A stretch of 64,000 nucleotides of DNA from Agrypnia vestita (lineage: Eukaryota; Arthropoda; Insecta; Trichoptera; Phryganeidae). The DNA lies in assembly GCA_016648135.1 (NCBI GenBank), contig JADDOH010010367.1, forward strand, positions 1 to 64,000, written 5' to 3'. Below, one piece after another: positions 11,748-23,070 of the stretch. Under the pieces are notes generated by a model. The model was not told the DNA's origin. It made no database searches and worked only from the letters and a program-made list of their open reading frames with translations. A program made the translations under genes and the position numbers. How positions within the stretch are numbered: position 1 is the first letter of the stretch; every line of letters begins with the position of its first letter.

Positions 11748-12049
11748 GTGTTTACTATTTATTATATTCAATTTATTATAATTAATAACAAGATCCTTTT
11801 TACAAATAGTTAACTTTTAAATTTGTTTTCGTGTTAGTACTTAATTGTTTATTAATTTCCATGTATTGTTTTTATATTTTTATTGTCTATACTTTTGATT
11901 TTTTATTTGTTAATATACATTGTATTCTGACAAAGAGACTGAAACATGTTGAAGTTTTCAATATACATGTGGTAAAAAAAAACAAAGTACATTATTATTA
12001 ATTATATGTCTAAATATTGTTTGTGTTTCCTTAAAATTTCAACATAAGT

Positions 12050-12190
12050 CTCAACACGAGGTTTTGTCAAAAAAGTATTGAATTTTTTTTTTCAAAAATC
12101 TTTATTTATCAATAATAATTGTATCCCCTTCAAAATAGTCCCCACGAAATAAAATACACTTGTAACAGTTGACAAATTCAAATATTCAGG
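12050..12190 (-). pseudogene. mariner-like 3' end remnant
   Basis: Read on the minus strand, one frame gives CYKCILFRGDYFEGDTIII and then a stop, matching the usual C-terminus of mariner transposases (W-x-KCI-x-x-x-GDYFEGD). After it come an AATAAAG-like run and the words TTTTTTGACAAAACCTCGTG, resembling a mariner terminal repeat. The rest of the element is missing; the right boundary abuts anonymous sequence before the piggyBac element. Confidence 0.5.
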
Positions 12191-12447
12191 GTATTTGTTG
12201 ATTGAAACTTAAGTAGTTCATTTGACTTTATTAACACTAGGTTTACGGACATTTTTTATACCTCTACGGCACCTGTCAAATTGACAGATGCACACAAGTA
12301 CTTAGTTTTTTCGTATTAAATATTATATTTAACTGAAGTCCTCAATTGTTCAATTGAAATGGTTCAATTTTTTTTAGAACACGACGTGCTTCTATTTCTG
12401 TGCAGTCTTTAATATGTTGTAACATCAATTATTAGTTCGAAGGCAGT

Positions 12448-12831
12448 TCACACATGACCTGACATCACATTTCTTTTGGAATATACAGTAGGTTCTGCAA
12501 CACTTTTGAATATTGTGTGAATGGGCAGTCTACCGCTAGACCCACTTGCTTCAAAGCCCATCCATTGTGTTCCATCGACAGCAAGTAGTTCTGTTGTATT
12601 GCTTTTGGAAGTGGATGACTCTTTCTCGGAGTCAGTGCTTGAGGAAATGCACATTCTTTTTCTATCAAGACCTGGAATGTTTTCTTCTTCTGATGACTCT
12701 TCTGTCATTTTGCTGTTGATGGATTCGGAAGTCTCAGATTCATGTACACTTTCACTTTCAAATGCTCTTTCTTCAGGGCTAGTACCGGAATGTTCTTCAT
12801 TGATGTTAGAAATTTCTTTCAATAATTCCAA
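12448..12831 (-). pseudogene. piggyBac transposase N-terminal region
   Basis: A 127-residue open frame. Its first two thirds are acidic and Ser-rich (EESSEEENIPG, SSSTDSEKESS), typical of piggyBac transposase N-termini. The end reads AVDGTQWMGF then GRLPIHTIFK, EPTVYSKRNVMSG, the conserved start of the piggyBac dimerisation/DNA-binding region (family pattern: DGT-x-W, G-R-x-P-x-x-N-I-F, G-P-T-x-Y-A-x-R). The DDD catalytic core is absent. Note that it reads toward the nearer TIR (12235), so the piece may have been inverted or the flanking part deleted. It may still make a short truncated protein. Confidence 0.7.
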
Positions 12832-13070
12832 ATATTTTCTTGATTACTATTGATTGATTGATGACTACTCAGGGTTGCTAAAAATGGGTGAAGATAAAAT
12901 AAATATTATTACAAAAGTAATTAGTAATTATTAGAAAATAATATTATTGGAAAAAATTCTTACAATAAGTAAATTTTCTCTTTCCAAATATTTATACATA
13001 TTGCTAAAATTTTAAAACTTGATACACGTCTTCACACACAGGCTATAATTCTAAAACTGAAGATTGTCGT

Positions 13071-13268
13071 ATGATCAACTTTGCCAGAAATCAAACCTCG
13101 AAGAGACCTTTTTTATCGCCCCATAAATCATATTGCTCCAAATGCGTTACGCAGCGCATAGGTACTTGTAATCTGTGTTTGAAACAAAATTTTCTAAACA
13201 TCGATGACATTCTTTCTTCATTGCTTCACACAAATTGTAGAAATATGATTACGTTGTTTCAAAAGTAA
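13071..13268 (+). pseudogene. Possible piggyBac C-terminal Cys-rich fragment
   Basis: Within the same TTAA element, a plus-strand frame reads SYCSKCVTQRIGTCNLCLKQ, i.e. C-x2-C-x7-C-x2-C. piggyBac transposases end with a Cys-rich zinc-binding domain of similar spacing. Its orientation is opposite to that of the N-terminal fragment. If real, the element carries an internal inversion; alternatively the cysteine pattern is chance. Confidence 0.25.
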
Positions 13269-13523
13269 TAATTTCACAAATGGGACGAATTCAGAAGGGA
13301 TATTCTTTAAATTACCAAATCCGTCAATTTGATGGGTGTCCAGAGATAGGTATAAAGCAACAAGATTTTCAAAGGTTTCTGAATAAAAAAAACCATTAAA
13401 TGTATTTGATCCATTATAAAAACTCATTATAAAAAATCAGAAAACATTTCTGCCTGTTTAGTAAAATTTACAAAGCAAATCGAAAATCTGTCAATTTGAC
13501 GGGTGCCGTAAACCTAGTGTTAA

Positions 13524-14918
13524 GTGCTCCCTCTACTTAAAATAATCTATAAAATATACATTATTTTAATTAGAAATATGCACTCTTTATACCAGAATAA
13601 TACCCTGCGATTTTTTTCGTCACTGTTTTATTAGTCAATGTCAAGTAATTATTTAGACAATTTTGCTGTATGGAAGTTTAATCAATGTTTCTTATGAAAA
13701 TATCCTGGTTATTTAAAAAGTTATGCATGTTCCAAAAATTTTATTGTTTATGGTTAAGAAAAATATATTGAAATAAATAAATTATACTACAACATTTTTT
13801 TTCGGTATTATTTATGCATAACATTTTTTGTAAATTAATTCAAACATGTGTGACTTCAGTGAGTTTTAACATTTCTAGTATTAATATTTTTGGAACTGGA
13901 ATTTTTTTCGATATTTAAGTTTGGTGTGTCTGGAAAAATGAAAGTGATCTATCTACACGAATAAAAAAATAAATTTTAACAAAATTGACAAGAAATGTGT
14001 TATATCTCAATGAATTTCGAGTCCATCCATGCTTCTGATTTTTTATTTTATTGTTTTTGTCTGCGTTGTTAGCATGATTAATTCAAACTTTAATAGCTAT
14101 TTTCTTAGAACCATATGGCTACTGAAGATGTGTATATAAATTATAAAATGGACTTTTAATTTTATGGATATTGATATTTTATCTTAAATTCTTATTTACT
14201 AGGGTACTGTATTTTGTTTTTTTTTATTTTAACAACTTTATACAATGAGTTATAAAAACAAAAAGATCATTCTTTGTATCTGTTGGTAAACATTTTCACA
14301 ATAACTTATAACCAGTGTTCTTATCTTCATCTTGATAAATTAATTTCTTGGCTTTTAAAATAATAAATGTGAGGGATCATTTTCATTAGATTTTAATGAG
14401 AACTGTTTGCATTCTTACTCTTTTCTGGCAAATATTAAAACTTCTGAAGATTTTGTTGATGGAGCTAGACAATAATCTCCAATTTCTTTGCAAGTTATGA
14501 TTTTCCACTGAACAATTTTACTCCTTTAAATTGTATAATGGATAACCTAAGTATGATTGTGCAAAATAAAGTATAAATTTATATAATTTCATAAATTTAC
14601 TTTTATTATTCTGCATTGGACTTGTTTATTATTTTTCATTCGTTCTCTGTGTTTGCCGTACTACTTTTTCTTATAAATCATAATGTATAATATTTTTTTT
14701 AATAATATTGTACCAAAAAAATTAATAAAATGAATATGGTCAACTTCAACAATAATTGTACTTGGAATTGATCATTTAATTGTATAATTAGTTGTGTCAA
14801 TTTATCCCAGTTGTCGCTGTTTCGCATATGCAGCTCAAATTTTCATTCAAGACGCATTGCATTTTAAAAAGATGGCAGCTTTCTACTGGAAAAATTAGAT
14901 GTTTCCCTGAAGTAATAT
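13524..14918. other. Unassigned AT-rich stretch
   Basis: No coding frame, terminal repeat or RNA gene recognised. Composition is strongly A+T with long T runs. Confidence 0.5.
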
Positions 14919-15133
14919 ATCGATGGCTAACGGCCAAAAAGGGATAATAACCACCATTTGACAAACTTTACAGGAGAGAGGTTCTAACTTAAAAAAAGAC
15001 AAAAAAAATTTATTGCTTCCGAAATCTTGAAAATTTAGAAATAAAGCTTTTAGTCACTTCAAGCTATTAAAAAATTATGATTTTTTTCATTTTTTTTTGA
15101 ACCTCCTGTAAAATTTGTTAGCCATCAATATGT
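14919..15133. repeat. Short inverted-repeat MITE
   Basis: Arms ATATCGATGGCTAAC...ACTTTACAGGAGAGAGGTTC on the left and the complement of GAACCTCCTGTAAAATTTGTTAGCCATCAATAT on the right. About 215 bp, AT-rich centre, no coding content. Confidence 0.6.
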
Positions 15134-15926
15134 ACTTGGAATGCACCTGAGGAGATGAACACTATGTGCACGCTCTGTGCATAAAGTTTGCTAATTTGTT
15201 CTTTTTAGAAGGCAGTTAGCATACAGCTTGTAATATCCTTTCATTTGACGTTAGATATTGTACATGGATTATTCCGAACACACAACAAGATGTCAAAGCT
15301 GAGCGAACTGAAGGCCCAAGAAAAACTATTAAACTACTCGCATATTCCACCAGAATATGAGGTTTGATCAAAAAAAAATTGGTATTTATGAACTTCGGAC
15401 GCCACACGTATCCGATTGAACCCATCTTTTTTTTACTGATGTTGGTAGATATGTTCATGAATTGTCTATAAATTATCAGCATATCAGAAGCATGGTTTGT
15501 TTTTTTACATGCAAATAAGTAAGAGACATTTTGGTGTGCTCGAAATTCTGTTCCGAAATTATTAAATTTTCTACAAAAACTGCATTGAGAAAAATGCAGC
15601 ATTTGTCGCTGACGACTCAGAATTATGACATTGTGTCAAAGGCCGGATCGTCTCAGTGGCACTTCTAATTCAATCTTGATGAGCCAAGATCAAAGAAAAT
15701 TCTCAATTTTAATTAAATGTCAAGGTTCCTCTTATTGTTTTCTCTGATTATCATTGTATGGTCTACTTTTAATTCTTACCAGTAGATTGTACATCCATAA
15801 AAAATATTCTCTGAAAGTTTTATGTCATTTGTTTTAAGCAATCCGAAAAACAATCAGAATTGTAAGAAAACAACTTGCGCTTCAGTACTTTTTCATCAGT
15901 TTTTTTTCCAAAAAGCAACACAATAA
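15134..15926. other. Unassigned stretch with an open minus frame
   Basis: A 128-residue frame (15216-15602, minus) is one of the longer ones here but shows no recognisable domain. I do not call it a gene. Confidence 0.4.
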
Positions 15927-16163
15927 TTATGCCGTACCCATCACATTTGTTGGATTTAACTCTATGACTGTTCCTGTATCGCAAGATGAAAGTAACCATG
16001 AAATAACACAAGGATAATCGACCATGGAGATGTTCTGGATGGGATCAAGTGAAAACAGGTGTGGTTCGCCGAACCTCATTGTCAGTTGACGGACAGCTTC
16101 GGTACAGTAATCTCGTTGCAGGTTCAAAATCGTAGGGGATTTGTAGAGCTGTCCGAAAGTCAA
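15927..16163 (-). CDS. Unrecognised coding-like fragment
   Basis: A 78-residue minus-strand frame reads smoothly, with protein-like composition (NLQRDYCTEAVRQLTMRFGE, then DYPCVISWLLSSCDTG and VIELNPTNVMGTA before a stop). It ends just before the LTR fragment at 16216 would begin on the other strand. I cannot place it in a family. It could be a terminal exon, or a piece of an unrecognised retroelement; composition alone is the evidence. Confidence 0.25.
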   Translation of the reverse strand: MTFGQLYKSPTILNLQRDYCTEAVRQLTMRFGEPHLFSLDPIQNISMVDYPCVISWLLSSCDTGTVIELNPTNVMGTA

Positions 16164-16215
16164 AAGCCGGAGAAGAACAAAATGCAGGTCTGTTGCTCTG
16201 TACTAAGTACTATAT

Positions 16216-16500
16216 TGTCACGTGTCGTGGCAGCAGGAGGAATGAATGAAAACGCAGGAATTTAATTACAGATTTATTAATTATTGATCAACTAATTATT
16301 TAATGTACAAAGTCACTTAACACTATTAAATTTAATGCTATTCTTTAAATTACTCTGTTTTGTAATTTATCACTTGTAAATAGACACTTTATTATCGCTT
16401 TAACATTTTATTCAATGTTCACTAGAACATTCCATCCAGTTTCCGTATGTATTATTCGCTTCAGCTTATTTCGCTACGTAAGAACTTTCTAGATTATTCG
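16216..16500 (-). mobile_element. LTR fragment (TGTCACG...CGTGACA family)
   Basis: Reads TGTCACGTGTCGTGGC, then GAATGAATGAAAAC and a TTAATTATT run, which is the reverse complement of the 3' half of the LTR at 59957-60533 (shared to about AGAACTTTCTAGATTATTC). The other half is missing. Confidence 0.65.
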
Positions 16501-16729
16501 CCTGAGTTATCGCCCAGTTGGCCACCCTGGCCTCTACAGCCTTCAGATACCTCTCGTAAGTCATACGCTAAGCCGTTCTGGAGTCTTCGATAGTGTTGTG
16601 ACAACTTCAAACTGACATTTGACAGGAGTGCTTGATTCTTTTTTAGTCTCGTTAGAATATTATACTGAAGCGCACACTTCACGCGTTTATAAGTGAATTG
16701 CACACTACAAATTTCAATTTCAAACTGCA

Positions 16730-17065
16730 CATTTCAATTTGCACACTTCAAATTGCATGCCACAAACTTTGTACTTCAAATTTCATAGTTCAAACAACAC
16801 ACATCAAATTTTTTGGCCGATTTATAAGTAGCTAAAACATCTTTTGAAAATTCACCTCCTCCTCTGTCAGTTTTTATTTTTTTGGGTAGTTTGTAGCTAA
16901 AACTATCTTTTGAAATCCCACCTCCCCGTCGGATTTTATTTTTTTGGGAAATTGATGTAACTAAAATGACATTTTGAAATGCCCCCCCCCCCCCCCCCCC
17001 CCCCCCCCGATCAGATTTAAATTTTTTGGGACGTTGATGTAGCTATATCGACTCATTCAAAATTT
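16730..17065. repeat. Tandem repeats with a 27-nt poly(C) tract
   Basis: First, short quasi-repeats of the type CACACTTCAAATT (about 16730-16800). Then four diverged units of about 65-80 bp starting near 16807, 16873, 16940 and 17018, each with TTTTTTGGG, GTAGCTAAAA, CATTTTGAAAT and a CCCACCTCC-like run. In the third unit the C-rich run has grown to 27 uninterrupted C (16982-17008). Confidence 0.8.
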
Positions 17066-17344
17066 GATCTATTATGCGGTAGTGTAGAATTAGTTCCTTC
17101 AATGCACACTAAACCGAGTCGAATCTACGAAACCCTTCTCTATCGCTGGCGACCGGTAAGGAAGCGTGACGGGCAGATCCGCGGGCTCCTTATGAGCTGT
17201 GAAATGCGAAGATTCCTCAGATCGGCAACCGCAAAGTGATCTAGACCGTGATAAGCTGCACGCCTCCCAATATATATATATTATTATATACAAAATTATT
17301 TATAGGAAGATATTCTCGCGATTTCCCACTTAGGTAAGGTTTTT

Positions 17345-17400
17345 TTTTAATCTAAAACCTTTGATGTGAAAAACCAGTGTCATGCCCACTGGGTTTCGAG
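17345..17400 (-). repeat. tRNA-derived SINE head, relic
   Basis: On the minus strand it reads AACCCAGTGGGCATGACACTGG, the box-A-containing head of the SINE seen at 45495-45655, followed by a degraded box B. Short, decayed copy. Confidence 0.45.
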
Positions 17401-17639
17401 GGATATTAGCAAAAAACAATATTGTGAAAACTTGGTATCTGACATCCTTATTTTCAATTGATATAGGTACCTGTTTTTTTTTTAACTATAGGTCTATGTA
17501 CTCATACGCATTGTTCACATTAGATAAAAGTGGTACCATCTCTGATAGAATTGTGGAATTACAGTGCCGATGGATGCTTGCTACATTTATTTAGACTAGA
17601 GATTTTGAAAAAAATAGCCCAAACCATCATAAACGAACA

Positions 17640-17785
17640 CATCGTGCAGATCACAAGTGAAAAAAAATAGTTTTCAATCAATTATTGAAACCAATCCATC
17701 ACAAAAACACCCAAGCTTGCGTAAATCACTATAGTTGTAACCTCTTTGTGAGAGGCCAGTGTCATGTCCACTGGGTACAAGGGCC
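17640..17785 (-). repeat. tRNA-derived SINE, diverged copy
   Basis: On the minus strand: box-A-like TACCCAGTGGACATGACACTGG, a degraded box B (GAGGTTACAACT), then GTGATTTACGCAAGCTTGGGTG and TTTTTGTGATGGATT. The tail lines up with the SINE at 45495-45655 (GTGATTTACAAGCCCGGGTG). Confidence 0.55.
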
Positions 17786-17818
17786 TATAACAAAATACAA
17801 ACTACAGACGTACCAGTA

Positions 17819-18228
17819 TAAATTGGCGTGCGACTGAGGGCGTCCCTGTCGCGTAACAGAAGTTTCCAGGGTGTAAATTTATTACACAATACATAATGTA
17901 CAGAATGTCCGGTGACCGGTATCGGAGCCTTTAGTAGAAATTTGGTCGGGCAACACTATAGAAACAAACCAGTAATGGCGGCCGCTCTGTCTGTCAACTT
18001 GTCAGATGGTAATATCGGTCCATTATTTGCTTTTTCAGCTTCGCAAAACTTTAATGCTTCATTGGCAATTGTTCTTGCATCACCCCGGAATGTTTTGGAT
18101 GTCCTGGACATAATAATAATCAAGATGTCACAGTTCCCGGGCAAATACGAATTTAAACTGAATGACAGGGCGAGGGGTTGCGGGCGGGGCGGGTTTTAGT
18201 TCCAAAGTCGCCGCACGCCAATTTACGT
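17819..18228 (-). mobile_element. Short TIR element carrying an HTH transposase exon 1
   Basis: Ends TAAATTGGCGTGCGACTGAGG and complement of the right GTAAATTGGCGTGCGGCGAC. A minus-strand frame (18144-17956) holds RTIANEALKFCEAEKANNGP then TDRAAAITG followed by a GTTTGT donor-like sequence. This is the same exon-1 layout as the frame at 2527-2614 (F-x-E-x-E ... AA-x-(S/T)G, then donor), although the TIRs differ. Exon 2 is absent. Confidence 0.55.
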
Positions 18229-18241
18229 CGGGCAGGCAATA

Positions 18242-18379
18242 GGGCCCAAATTCAAGATCAATAATTAGATTATTTTAAGGTTAAGGTACGCCTTAAAAGT
18301 ATTATTTTGCACTGAAAATTACTCTTTTAAGACTTACCTTAACTTTAAATCATCTAAGTATTGACTCTGAATTCGAGCC
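18242..18379. repeat. TA-flanked mini palindrome MITE
   Basis: TA at 18240-18241 and 18380-18381. Arms GGGCCCAAATTCAAGATCAA and complement GGCTCGAATTCAGAGTCAAT, continuing through TTAGATTATTTTAAGGTTAAGG-like sequence, so that nearly the whole 138 bp folds on itself. Confidence 0.65.
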
Positions 18380-18381
18380 TA

Positions 18382-21300
18382 ACAGTGATATTTTATTTAC
18401 TAATATACAAAACCTACGTTTTCATTAGGGCAAATAGGGTTATGAAATCATGTCAAATAAAACTAAAAATATCTTCACTATCTTTATTTTGTGAAACAAT
18501 AACAGCTTTATACATAGTTCAGTTACAATCAAAACTAAATAATATGAGATCATTTGTTTTAAAAACTATTATAAAAAAATGTTTTCAATCACTGTAGACT
18601 TCCAGGCTCCTTTTTTTAAATCCGGGTGCTCGACGAAAAACTCTAAGCCGCCGATGCTTCGGTAAAAGATAATTTCGGAAGAAACAACAGCATTCTAAAA
18701 AGATTCGTAATAAAAGGCTGACTTCGCAAAATTCAGTGGAAATTGGACTAGTTTGATGCAAGAACATTAAAATACCTACATTGTTATTCGAAGTTAATTT
18801 GCAGGAAATGAGCTGGTAATAATTACAGGTAGGTACTTACCTATTTATTTTGAAAGCTATGTAATTTGCTATTGAATGAATACTCTCCTAAAATCTACAG
18901 TGATGTCTTTCGTGAAAACTTAACAATCAGTTTAATAATATTCCTGCAACTGATAAATGTATTTGTGACTAGCCGAACAAACATGTTCACGCTATTTTCA
19001 TTAACTCACACAAAAGGCCCAGCAGATTTTTGGATTAATTGAAATTATTACTAATCTTCAAAATTGTTAGTGGTTCTGTTGTCGGTTAGATATGAAAGGA
19101 CGGAATGAAGGTGCTAAGTCCATTTTATGGCTTATGTGAAATTTTGATACAGTATTATTGTATTCTATAATATGTCCTACAAGGTTGTCAAACAGACATA
19201 AAACGTGTCCAATCCCGAATTATGGCAGTTTCAAATAATCACGAACAGCAAAAAAGTGGCAAGTCCTAAAATTATTTTATTTGACAGACTAAAATATTAT
19301 TACCTATCTGTGGTGTTTTTGTACTGGCAACATATTGGTGAAAGTATAATCAGATTAAATACACATGCAAAAATATTATTTTTTCTATATTTTAGACCTA
19401 ATGTGAAGAACTAACAGAACAAAAACTAAAAACTTTTCTAAATCTGTCAAATGTCGGTTTACTCGAAAAGTTCGAAATGTGATTTAGCTCGTTTCCGTGG
19501 ACCCTTCATATCCAAAGGACTCGATTGAATGCGCCACTCTCAAGATTTTTAAAAATCACTACGTTGTTACGTACTGATTTTTGCTGACATATAAATATCC
19601 TTCAGTGACCTATTTGAAACATCAAATACAATATTGCTTGTTATATGTGCCTCTATATACAAATGTTTATTATGCATGTAAGGATATAATATATTATATG
19701 AAACAATATAATATAATACGTATAGTAATAATTGAATGTAAATTGACTAGAATCTTACAATTAATGAATAATTACAAAGAAATTGCATTACGTATCACTT
19801 GGGAAATTCTAAAAATTAAATAAACATTTTGTTTTTATATCGTTTCTTATATAAAGTATAAAAACGGTGTTTATTAACTTTTATTAGTGTACATACCCCG
19901 GGTATTTCTTCACCTGGCTATATTAGTACATACGAATTATAAACTGAGTGCTTTTGATTCACGTTGATATTAACTAGTTATAAATATAACTTGTTTTAAG
20001 CCGGTCGTGAATGAAAAGTAAAATAAGTGATAATACCTTCAAAGTTTTAAGAGAAAACCGGTACAAAGAGTAAAGTAAGAAATTAAGTTTTTTATCATAT
20101 TCCTACAACATAAAGTTTGTCAAATATAAATGAGTCATCATATTAATTACTATAAGGCATTTAAAAATGCACTGTTTTTGGCTGCCTGGGTGTCAGCGCC
20201 CCTGGTCAGTCCGCGCCTGACTTTTGACCACGCGCCTGAATTTTACGCTACGGTCATGACTTCATTGCAATATGACACACAACGCCATGTTCTGGTATAC
20301 TTCATAATTTTAAGAGATACCTACTTCCTTCCATAATTTTGAGTAAATTCAGAATCAGGCTTCCCACCATTATCATACACAAATATTACAAACCACATGT
20401 AATTGCTTGTCAAGGTACTATTCACTGAGAGTTTCACAAACTGGCGTTAGGTACATATTTATTTGCATTACTAATACTAATCAATTTAAAACACTATTTG
20501 GTAAAATGTACAAATTTGACAGATGTAATTTTTAATTTGACGGTTTCCTTAATTTTCTAATGTAACCTACATTTAATGTTAATGTCACTGCATTTGTTTG
20601 TTTACATCTTGGCTCACTTAGCGGTTAAAACTGTAAATATGTATATATTATAATGCAATGTAATCGATATAATATCAGGTAATATCATAGATCATAGCGG
20701 TATGACATCCAACTACTTCTATTACATTATTATTCATTATTAAGGGTTTCACAAAGAATTGGAATAGTAGGTATGTATTTGTATAATGTTACCGGCTAAA
20801 TTTTTTGAAAATATATAATGCTTATTTGTTACATTAATATAATATCTATTTATATTATATGAATATTGTATTTCTTATATAAAGTCAGGAATTTCAAGAT
20901 TACTCCATTAGATTTATAGTTTTAGTGTTTGTTGTAACCGTCAATTCAAAAGGTAAATTAATAAACAAGTTATATTCAATTCTCGCTCTCTTATTCTTTA
21001 AAAAAAAATATGACAGATTTAACAATCTTTGGTATATATTTAATTTTGACTAAAAATCACAATTATTATCAATAGATATTGCATATACTTTCATTCCAAC
21101 ACATAATGTAAATATAACAAGTTGCTGTAATTAAAAAATAATTAAAAATAATAGTTGAAGGATTTTTCACATTTTAGTTTATGAAAATCTTATTAATGTA
21201 ATAAGATTTAGTAGATTTGATAAGAAATTTTGTAAGTAATATCATGCAAAAAATATTTTAAACATAATCTGCTAAATTTTAAGTAATTGGCCTTATTATG

Positions 21301-22620
21301 GCTAAAAATCTTAAACATAAAAACTTCGTTGTTTTTTCGACGACGACAAACAATTTATTAAAATACAATATCATGTAGGTAGGTGTCTATTTACAATTAC
21401 GACTAGAAGTACTATAAAATAAATGTTATTTGTATTTCATTGAGTAATTCTTCTATTTTTATTAGTGGGTCATAGAACATAATTACTTATTATTTGTCTT
21501 ATTATGAATGAAAATGATTAAAGATTTAGGCTGATTATTTCGAGCGACTTGTAATAAAAAATATATAGTTTTGTTGAATTTCTAATTAGCCTAAGGTGGT
21601 GGGTAAGTTTTGAAATATCTAATAAACGGGTTCTCCGCCGAAAGAGCGTTTGTTTTACCAAGTATGTATTTATTAGCATTTAATTTTTCATATCATCGCC
21701 TTGATGATTAGGCCAGATTGCTTCTGACATCACATCGTCCGCTTAATGCAACAATATAACTGAGCCGTTTGGGCTCGGAAGTGTATATACTATTTAACAA
21801 TATCTTATATTTTAAATGTCTCACAGAAATTCGTCAATTTTGTGTAATTAACAAATACTAGAAGTTAAGCAAACGGCTATCGTCGATTGCTTGCTGCTAG
21901 GCCCTGCAGGCGGCTGTACTAGACGCTGCACGTGTGTACTGGCCGCTGTACGATCGATAGTGACTATTAGTGTCTCACCGTACGATTTGACAAAAAAATA
22001 CCATTTAATTAATTTTTGATGCTGGCAATGGGAAAACAACGCCTTACTCGATGCATATTAAGCGCAATTATACTATAGATTTATATGTTGATAAAATAAT
22101 ATAAATTACCTCTTGAGAAACCAAAATAGGCTTTTTTGCGAAAAGTCAAGACAGCATGATTCAAAAGTACTAACCATTCCGCATAAAAGACACATTTTCG
22201 ATACAACTTTTTTCACTCACAAATAAATATTTATAATTATACAGAGGCGGAGAGGACACTTGGGGTGACGTCATTGACTTCAATTTTTACTCTTTTTATT
22301 GGTCTCCTTCAAAATTTATATTCGTTTGTGCCAGATTTTATATATCTACACTATTTTATACATGTTTCCGATTATATGTCGTTTTGTATGATCACACCAC
22401 CCCAGCAGCCTTCATCCGAACTTCCTCCATCTATCTAGTCCTTGCTTTCTATACATGTATATAGAAGCATATTAAATTGCCTTCTTCGGTATGTGTAACA
22501 ACCGTCTTGAATCCAAAAAAGAAGAGTTATATATAAGTTATAAATATATATAATAGAATATTCGTTTTCTACCCTTTACACTGGAAGATTAATTAATAAT
22601 TTACTAAGAAAAATATTCTT
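18382..22620. other. Long anonymous AT-rich region
   Basis: No gene, terminal repeat or RNA recognised over about 4.2 kb. Open frames of 60-80 codons occur at the rate expected at this composition and show no motifs. A few GC-richer patches (20175-20260, 21885-21965) are unexplained. It may be intronic or intergenic sequence of the Scratch-like locus, on its 3' side. Confidence 0.45.
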
Positions 22621-22659
22621 AGTTTTGATATTTGTAGAGTTAACTTTGTGGTTGGATAT

Positions 22660-23070
22660 AATTATTAATTTTAATTTATTAAAAACCTTGTATTAACAAC
22701 TTGGAGTAAATTTACGTCTACCGGTTACGTTCTTAATTCGCAAACCAACTTTTGGAAACAGGCAAATAAAACTCTATGTAAATAAAATAACTTTGAAATA
22801 TAAGAAATCAAGAAATGCCTGAACACTTATGCCCTATTTCGACTTCTACTTGTAAATTACCCCCACCATAACTGTAGCCTCGCCCCCGTTATTTTATTTT
22901 AAATTTATATTATTATATTTCAATATATATATATAATAAAAAATTAATTTGTTTACTAAACTAAGTAAAGGAGTTAGTAGGCGTCCATCCTGAAGAAGAT
23001 ATAGTGGTACCGAAACCGGTAAAATAAAGTTACTCCAAGTGGTTAATACAAAGTTTTTAATTAATTAAAA
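22660..23070. repeat. Inverted-repeat element with HH-like motif
   Basis: Left arm (about 22665-22735) AACCTTGTATTAACAACTTGGAGTAAA...ACCGGTTACG and right arm (about 23000-23065) are inverted copies; the right arm also reads CCTGAAGAAGATATAGTGGTACCGAAACCGG (22989-23019). TA-rich spacer. Non-coding. Confidence 0.6.

Larger units (their letters stand above)
10028..12005. mobile_element. Long palindromic element, interrupted by hAT and a small MITE
   Basis: Left arm (10028-10396) and right arm (11756-12005) are inverted copies: they share ACTTTGTTTTCACCAC, ATTGAAAATATCAACATGTTTC, AGTATAGACAATAAAAATA, GGAAATTAATAAATAATTAAGTA and ACAAATTTAAAAG. The left arm is interrupted by a 126-bp MITE (10191-10316) and the centre by a hAT element (10405-11747). 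Each arm carries a CTGA...GAAACATGTTGA motif pointing outward to inward (see findings). No coding capacity seen. Confidence 0.7.
12235..13519 (-). mobile_element. piggyBac-type element flanked by TTAA
   Basis: TTAA lies at 12231-12234 and 13520-13523. The ends share CACTAGGTTTACGG as perfect inverted repeats, followed on both sides by an inner GTCAAATTGAC palindrome (about 12287 and 13490); a third copy of that motif lies near 13320. Length 1285 bp. It contains a transposase N-terminal frame on the minus strand (12448-12831). Too short for a complete transposase, so a deletion derivative. Confidence 0.85.

Noticed and set aside
21880..21965. CTG-rich patch as possible structured RNA
   Set aside because: No consistent pairing or repeat partner found.
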